This document shows positions 58,620-64,000 of a DNA stretch of 64,000 bases, piece after piece. Every line of letters starts with the position of its first letter. Within the stretch, counting starts at the first letter, position 1. Under the pieces are notes generated by a model. It had not been told where the DNA came from and did no database searches. It saw nothing but the letters and a program-made list of their open reading frames with translations. The stretch comes from Orobanche coerulescens. Taxonomy: Eukaryota; Streptophyta; Magnoliopsida; Lamiales; Orobanchaceae. A program made the translations under genes and the position numbers. Location: NCBI GenBank assembly GCA_033398695.1, contig CM065804.1, positions 32,915,001-32,979,000 of the forward strand, read 5' to 3'.

Positions 58620-60330
58620 GGTCTGCGCAGGTCATAAAATAAGGATCCGTCTCTCATTTCTTCACGAGAAGAAATAGATATCTTCCTCCCAAACTTTGCC
58701 CCTCTTCACTTCTAAGCCTATTTCAGACCCTTCTACCTTGGTTGAGACCTTGATGGTTCGATTAAAAGCTTGAGGTTTGGAATCCTTGATGTTTCGTAAA
58801 GTGTTTGATTGTTGTGGTTCTTCTTCAAGAGGTATGTTGGATGACTCCTCTCTTTAATTTCGGATTTTGATGTTGTTGTTGATATCTTTTTTGTATGATG
58901 ATGGTTATGGTGGTGTTGTTGTGATTCTTTATGATGATATATATCTTCAAGATGCTGTTTGTTATGAACGTGATTATGGAATCATGGTGTTCTTGGTGTT
59001 CTTGATATATATCACATCAAAGAGAAATATGTGATGGGATATATAATGGTTTTTATTATAAACATGGATTTGATAATTAAAACCAATATTATGTTGATTG
59101 TAGTAGTTGATTTCATATGTTCTTGATGAAATATGAATCATGATAATGAGGATGAATCCGGAAAGATTATGGTTAATCTTTGAACATGATTATCAATGGT
59201 ATTGAACTATTTGGACAGTTTAGATTGTCGATTATGTCAGTCGTATTATTTTACTCTGAATTTACAATTATGAACAAGGAGGAATCTTGTTAATTCATCT
59301 AGGAGGTTGAATTCGAAATAGAGTATGTTATGTAATCCTTGTTACCGAGATGAGTTGATCGTAGTGATTATCGGATTATGGAATCGTATTGTGGTTATGG
59401 ATTCATGATTAATTGATTCAGGTTGTTCAGATTTGTGTTTAATTGGGATATTATGGAACTTTTGGGTTTGTTGATCGGTTATATTAATTGTTAATTATGA
59501 TTATCGAGTTGTGGTTTGTATTGTGGATATGAGTTCGTAATTGTTGAGTTGAATTATTTGGTTTTGTATATGATCGAGGAATCATTGAATCGTTGAGTTG
59601 ATTGGTTGATTGTGTTGGTTGTTGATTGTTATCAGATTGTTGTTAATTGATTATTGCAATAGGTTGTGGTAATTGATCATTGATAAGAACCGTGCCTTAC
59701 GGTCGAGTTCGGGGATGCTCGTGGATTGCATTGGTCAGGGCCGAAGAGCTTGTAGACAACAGCAAGGATTTGGTAATGGCTTCAGTATCATCGTATCGGT
59801 ATCAAGGCAAGTTATTACTTGCTCAGTTTATAATAGTTAATGAATGGTTTCAGTTTCATTCGTTTATAATTCATATAGTAATGATTATAGTTGTGAACTC
59901 TAGAGACTTGGGATTGTACGTTGTTTTTGGATTTTGGGAATTTAGTCATAAGGTATATGATTTACATTTGTTATTGGTATGCTTGGGTATCGAGGATACA
60001 TTGTGGTAAATGTGACGATATGAATTATCTATAGTCCATGGTACTTTTGGATCGTCGAGTATTGAGGAAATTATTAGTGATGGTTTAGACATCGAGATTG
60101 CTCTCGAAGGACTCGAGCCAAGTTCTCTAATCATTTTCGTCATTTGTGTCGATCATGTTGTAATACATTTGTGTATTGATGTTGTCATGCATTCGTGTAT
60201 TGTTGTTAACATGCATTTGTGCATTGTTGCCGTATGTCCACCTTGTGTTGGCCCGACGGGATCATCTTGGGTATCTATGTTGTATGCACTGGATCGTTGG
60301 TGATACGGAATTGACTATTCCGAATAAAAA
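58153..60330 (+). repeat. LTR C, right part (chromovirus-like)
   Basis: This is the continuation of 11055-11431. The palindrome cluster (58153-58619) is followed by a TATA-like ATAAAATAAGG (58634-58644) and a CT-rich leader (58650-58740). At about 60233-60285 a block shared with the chromovirus A LTR appears (GTATGTCCACC...CCGACGGGATCATC), supporting kinship. The terminal TGTTACA expected for this group is not found, so the right end is truncated near 60330. No pol sequence follows. Confidence 0.65.
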
Positions 60331-61172
60331 AGACGAAGTGAGGATCGACGTAAGCGGTCATCCAACCCGCCATGCACATGCGGCTACGTACTTGGGCGAG
60401 AAAACGGATACGAGGTTTGGAATGACTTTGGTGATCCGACTCGGAATAACTTAAACGTGCGTACGTAGGATGCCCGTGCATCGTGATCGATCCAAGTTGG
60501 TGAAGATCTCGACCGACCTTGTCCAAAATGGTGAAGATTTCATCACATTTCTTTATATCAAAGTATCTCCATTTGTCAAAGTCTTGATATCATGGGTCCT
60601 CAAGATATCATGTGATCCCACCCTTGTCCCTTTTGTTGACCGCGGCCCTTCCCCCATGGCAAGGAGCGTGCCACCTTTTTTATTCCTTGTTAAAGTATTG
60701 TAACATGATATCTTTGGTCCCCAAGGATATCTTTTGAAGAGATTTTCTCCGCCCCTTGTCTTCCCTTGGGTCGTGACTTTTGTCATGGAGGGTGACATTT
60801 TTCTTATTGTCTTTCTTTTCAACATTTTACAATCCTACCTACTTTAGTATCTTAGTTATAAATAGCCATATATGACTTGTATGGGTATCATCATGATTTG
60901 AATCAATAAAAATACTTTTGTATTGCGTAAGTGTTGGACGAGTTCCTACCAAAATTTGATTATTATTCGACGCGTTTTTGAGTTTTAATCCGATCGATTC
61001 TCAATAAGTCTTGAGAATAAATAATCCTTGTCAAGTTATAAGTCTAGCTTGACAAATTCTACAGCTTATTCTTGATCGATATTGTTACTATATTACATCC
61101 ATATTCATACGTTCGATTTATCATATTCCACTTGTTTTTCTTTTCATCCGTGAATTTTACTTCCGCTATATA
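60331..61172. other. Unassigned stretch with promoter-like signals
   Basis: No gene. Repeated GATATC(A/T) words occur at 60555-60735. A TATA box TTATAAATAG at 60856-60865 is followed 40 bp later by ATCAATAAAAATAC, polyadenylation-like. That combination suits a short LTR, but ends and target duplication are not evident. Confidence 0.4.
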
Positions 61173-61367
61173 TGTAATACCCGAGATTTTTACTTTCAAG
61201 TTGCCCAGAATTAATTGTTATTTGGTTCCGGTTACTTTGTTTGGTTATGATTATGTGGGATATTTTTTTTATGATGTATTGATGTGTTCTATTGTAAAGT
61301 TCATCGTGTGAGACTTGTGTCGCCGGCGTTTCTTTGATTAAATGTGTGCTTGGGTTTTGGCATGATA
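61173..61367 (+). repeat. Possible LTR start fragment
   Basis: It begins TGTAATACCCGAG, the typical gypsy LTR opening, and is cut at 61367 by the next LTR start. About 195 bp, non-coding. Confidence 0.4.
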
Positions 61368-61698
61368 TGTAAAACCCCCTAAATTCGGTAACTTATCACA
61401 TGTACAATGTATCGAATCATGATGTAATTTAATAATAGTTATCTTATGTCATGATATAACCTACATCTATTTTATTTTATTTCACTCTTTAACTTTGTAA
61501 TTTACTTAATAAACCAAATAATAAAAATTAAAATAGTGTGTTGATTCGCCTATTGGGCTAATTGTCAACACCTAACCACATGTGGACTCACTAATGGACT
61601 CAACCCAACTTATTAAAAATCATAAGACTTGAAGTTACACTTCAAAGCCCAACCCAACTAATTAAATTATTTACCATTTTAATTATACTCTTAATTTA

Positions 61699-61749
<51 letters not shown>
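61699..61749. repeat. Compound (TA)n(CA)n microsatellite
   Basis: About 24 bp of TA repeats pass directly into about 27 bp of CA repeats. Confidence 0.95.
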
Positions 61750-63479
61750 TATGGGTGGCCATGAGGGAGTAGGAGAGTGTAGCTCTAGATTCTTCACTCA
61801 TCACATGCAAGACTTGCATGAAACATCTTGACACATATAACAAGTCTTCTACACATTACTCTTCCCAAGCCCTCATAACACCACCATTAAATATTACATA
61901 CTAACCTAACCCTCTACACTTAAACCTACAACCAAAAAATCTGCATTTTGAGAGACTAAGAGAGAGAGGAGGCCGAACCAAGAGGAAGAAGGAGGAGGAA
62001 GAAAAAAATTTCAACAAGAAATAAGTAATCTCATCCCTTATAATTATTTCCATAATTTCTTATGAAATCCTCCATAATCTAACTTTAATCTTAATACATG
62101 CAAACATAATTCTCACCTTGGGGGTGCATGTGGATTGGCCAAACCATGTAGTAGTAGAGAAGAAGTCGTTTTCCAACTTCCAAGACTTATAACCGACTAA
62201 ATCCGACAAGATCGAGGTGGGTGAAAACTCTTTCAAACTTTAAAGTAGAAATCTATTTTTTTTTCTTGTGATGCATGTGTTAAATCTTAAGTATTTCAAG
62301 ATTCTTTTGATATGATCTATGTTAAAATCTTCATGTTATAATTTCATGTTATGATTTTATGTATAATTATGTGAAATTCGTTTTTCTTAGACATAATCAT
62401 CAAATATTATGAAAGATATGAAAATATGTACTAATCTGAAATTCTTGTGTAAATGCATGTTCTTAAAGATGAATTTTATGGTTATAACAATATGCAATAT
62501 GATTTATTGAATTTAAACGACAACCGATTTGGTAGTCGGGCGCCGATTTTGTGATAACTTGAAAGCTATATGTTTTCTTCTATGTGTTGTTGAAACCCTA
62601 TCAAAATATGAAATCTTGTGTTATATTATTATGTTATGATATATGGATAATTATTTGCGGCCAAAACGGGACTTGAAACGAGTAAACGGAGCTTTTGGGC
62701 AAAAATTGTAATTTCCTTAAAGTTTGGGGACTAAACTGAAAATTTCGAAAATACAATATTTTGGACCTTGGACAGTACATATTACACCAGGTATAGGCTG
62801 TTCATAAAGTTTCAAGCGATTCGGAATTCGATATCTAAACTTAATAGTCAAAATCGTAAATTTTAAATAATTTCGGGGCCAAAACGCAATAATTCCAAAC
62901 TTCTGTACCAGGCCCGAAATTTTCTGTAATTTTCACAAATCTGTAATTCTAGGTTCATCATAAATCATCTCGTAAAATTTCGTTAAATTCCGGGCTAAAT
63001 TTATAGCCCTATATGCCTCGGAACGAATTCCTTAAGTTTTGGGGCAATATCGTAATTTCTGAAAATTTCAGTCCCGAAACTGGAAATTTCCGAATTTTCC
63101 TTAAATCTGGAGTCGAGGAATTATTTTTGGCTTCCTCATAAAATTTCATAACCATCCGATTTCGTTTCATACTCCAACGCTTAGGTTTGAACCTAAGGGT
63201 AAAAACGTCCTTTCAAACTATTTACGAAACTCTCGTTTCGTTTCGTCGAACCTACCCATTTAATATATCTGATCTGAACCCATCAGACCGTTAATGAATT
63301 ATTGAGAATACTTTCGAGTTTATATACAAGTCCTATTCCGCATTACCGGGCCACAAATAAAATTAACCATATTCCATACTTAATCAAAGACGCTATTAAC
63401 CTCACTGACTGAACGTTTACGTGATACTTGTGTAACACGTCAAATTGATAACTGTGACTGTCCGGGAGCTAAGTGCTAT

Positions 63480-63615
63480 ACAAACAAAGTGCCACGGATG
63501 GGTCTGCCTCTAACTCTATCGGAACAAAGTGCCACGTCGACGGACGGGGGCCACCTCTTGAGTCCATATGAAACAGAGTGCCGACCTACAATCTGGGGGC
63601 CACCTCTTGAGCTGT
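63480..63615. repeat. Spaced repeat of about 40-50 bp
   Basis: ACAAAGTGCCAC or ACAGAGTGCC occurs at 63484, 63523 and 63572; GGGGGCCACCTCTTGAG occurs at about 63546 and 63595. Typical of chromovirus LTR ends. Confidence 0.75.
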
Positions 63616-63967
63616 AGGATCCATCTCTAGAGTCCCAAATCGTGTCAGGGATGGTTATACCGAGTCTTGGATCGAGCAGCGCGGCTGCGGTTCATGAATA
63701 AGGCTACTGTTGTTTTCTATTCCCATAACCGAGGAACGGAGTGTTCCGAAGGACCTGGGTCGTAGACTTGGGGTATAATCGCGATTATGGTGTGATCCGG
63801 GTATTGACCCACAACTAAGGACATACCGAGCCCAGATAAGAGATAAGGAAGCACACGCTAAGTGTGAGAGCGAAGGCTCAGCATCTTGGGGCGACGGTCC
63901 AAATCTTGCTAGGAGTAATAAGGAAAGTCTAGAATCCAAAGTCCACATCGGCAGGATTCAAAACTGA

Positions 63968-64000
63968 ATTGACTGATTGACTGATTGACTGACTGCTTGA
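63968..64000. repeat. Short tandem repeat (GACTGATT)n
   Basis: Three to four copies of an 8-bp unit run to the window edge. Confidence 0.85.

Larger units (their letters stand above)
61368..64000 (+). repeat. Gypsy-type LTR, continuing past the window
   Basis: It starts TGTAAAACCCCCTAAATTC. AT-rich U3 leads to a TA/CA microsatellite (61699-61749) and a purine-rich GAGAG leader (61950-62010). Long U5-like sequence follows with phrases such as AAACGGAGC and GGGGCAATATCG. The end region has spaced repeats of ACAAAGTGCCAC and GGGGGCCACCTCTTGAG (63484-63612). No coding sequence. Partner LTR and element body lie outside. Confidence 0.6.

Noticed and set aside
60200..60830. Open frames of 80-90 residues on both strands
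   Set aside because: Overlapping opposite-strand frames in repeat-derived DNA with no motif.
61699..61749. Microsatellite as a regulatory Z-DNA element
   Set aside because: Common simple repeat; nothing in the context supports a role.

Overview
The window is plant nuclear heterochromatin made almost entirely of nested LTR retrotransposons. I see no host gene, rRNA or tRNA gene, CRISPR array, prokaryotic operon or virus. The plant assignment rests on the lineages present: Sirevirus-like and Angela-like Ty1/copia, Athila-like Ty3/gypsy, and chromodomain chromoviruses of Tekay/Del type. From memory, the long extra ORF behind the Sirevirus pol resembles uncharacterised proteins common in Gesneriaceae/Lamiales genomes. 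An asterid, perhaps Lamiales, is therefore a low-confidence guess.

Layout. 1-10643: minus-strand Sirevirus-like copia, cut by the window edge (5' LTR 9441-10643, gag, pol, multiple polypurine-like tracts, extra ORF). 10644-11054: unassigned. 11055-11431: start of a plus-strand chromovirus-like LTR ('LTR C') that resumes at 58153. 11432-58152: one minus-strand Athila-like element, 46.7 kb long because of later insertions, with target-site duplication (TSD) ATTAC at both ends. Three insertions sit inside it: (i) an Angela-like copia tandem with three LTRs and two interiors at 12453-29306 (TSD CTCAC) in the Athila 3' LTR; (ii) minus-strand chromovirus A at 31567-41171 (TSD GCCGT) in the Athila 3' non-coding region; (iii) plus-strand chromovirus B at 43303-53506 (TSD ACAAC) in the Athila RT/RNase H region. 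The Athila gag ends near 57140. Most of its 5' LTR has been replaced by a foreign LTR-like segment (57166-58025), leaving only 58026-58152. From 58153: rest of LTR C to about 60330, an unassigned promoter-like stretch, a short LTR start (61173), and another gypsy-type LTR (61368 to the window end).

Working parts. Each element carries the usual replication set: tRNA-Met-type primer site (found in five places), gag with zinc knuckles, aspartic protease, reverse transcriptase, RNase H, integrase and polypurine tract. In chromoviruses the integrase ends in a chromodomain-like tail. No element has an intact coding region: all carry stops or frameshifts, and some active-site residues are changed. 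Many differences between near-identical copies sit at CAG/CTG trinucleotides, even inside primer sites, so some breaks may be base-calling errors on methylated DNA rather than real mutations.

Most interesting signal. Several unrelated LTRs carry clusters of short palindromes directly upstream of a TATA-like box, with the motif specific to each family: TTAGCG-YR-CGCTAA (A), TTACGGCCGTAA (B), TTACGTACGTTA (C and the 57.2-58.0 kb segment), GACACGGCCCGTGTC (Athila). Smaller palindromes occupy the same place in the Sirevirus and Angela LTRs. Two of the four dated insertions landed inside such arrays.
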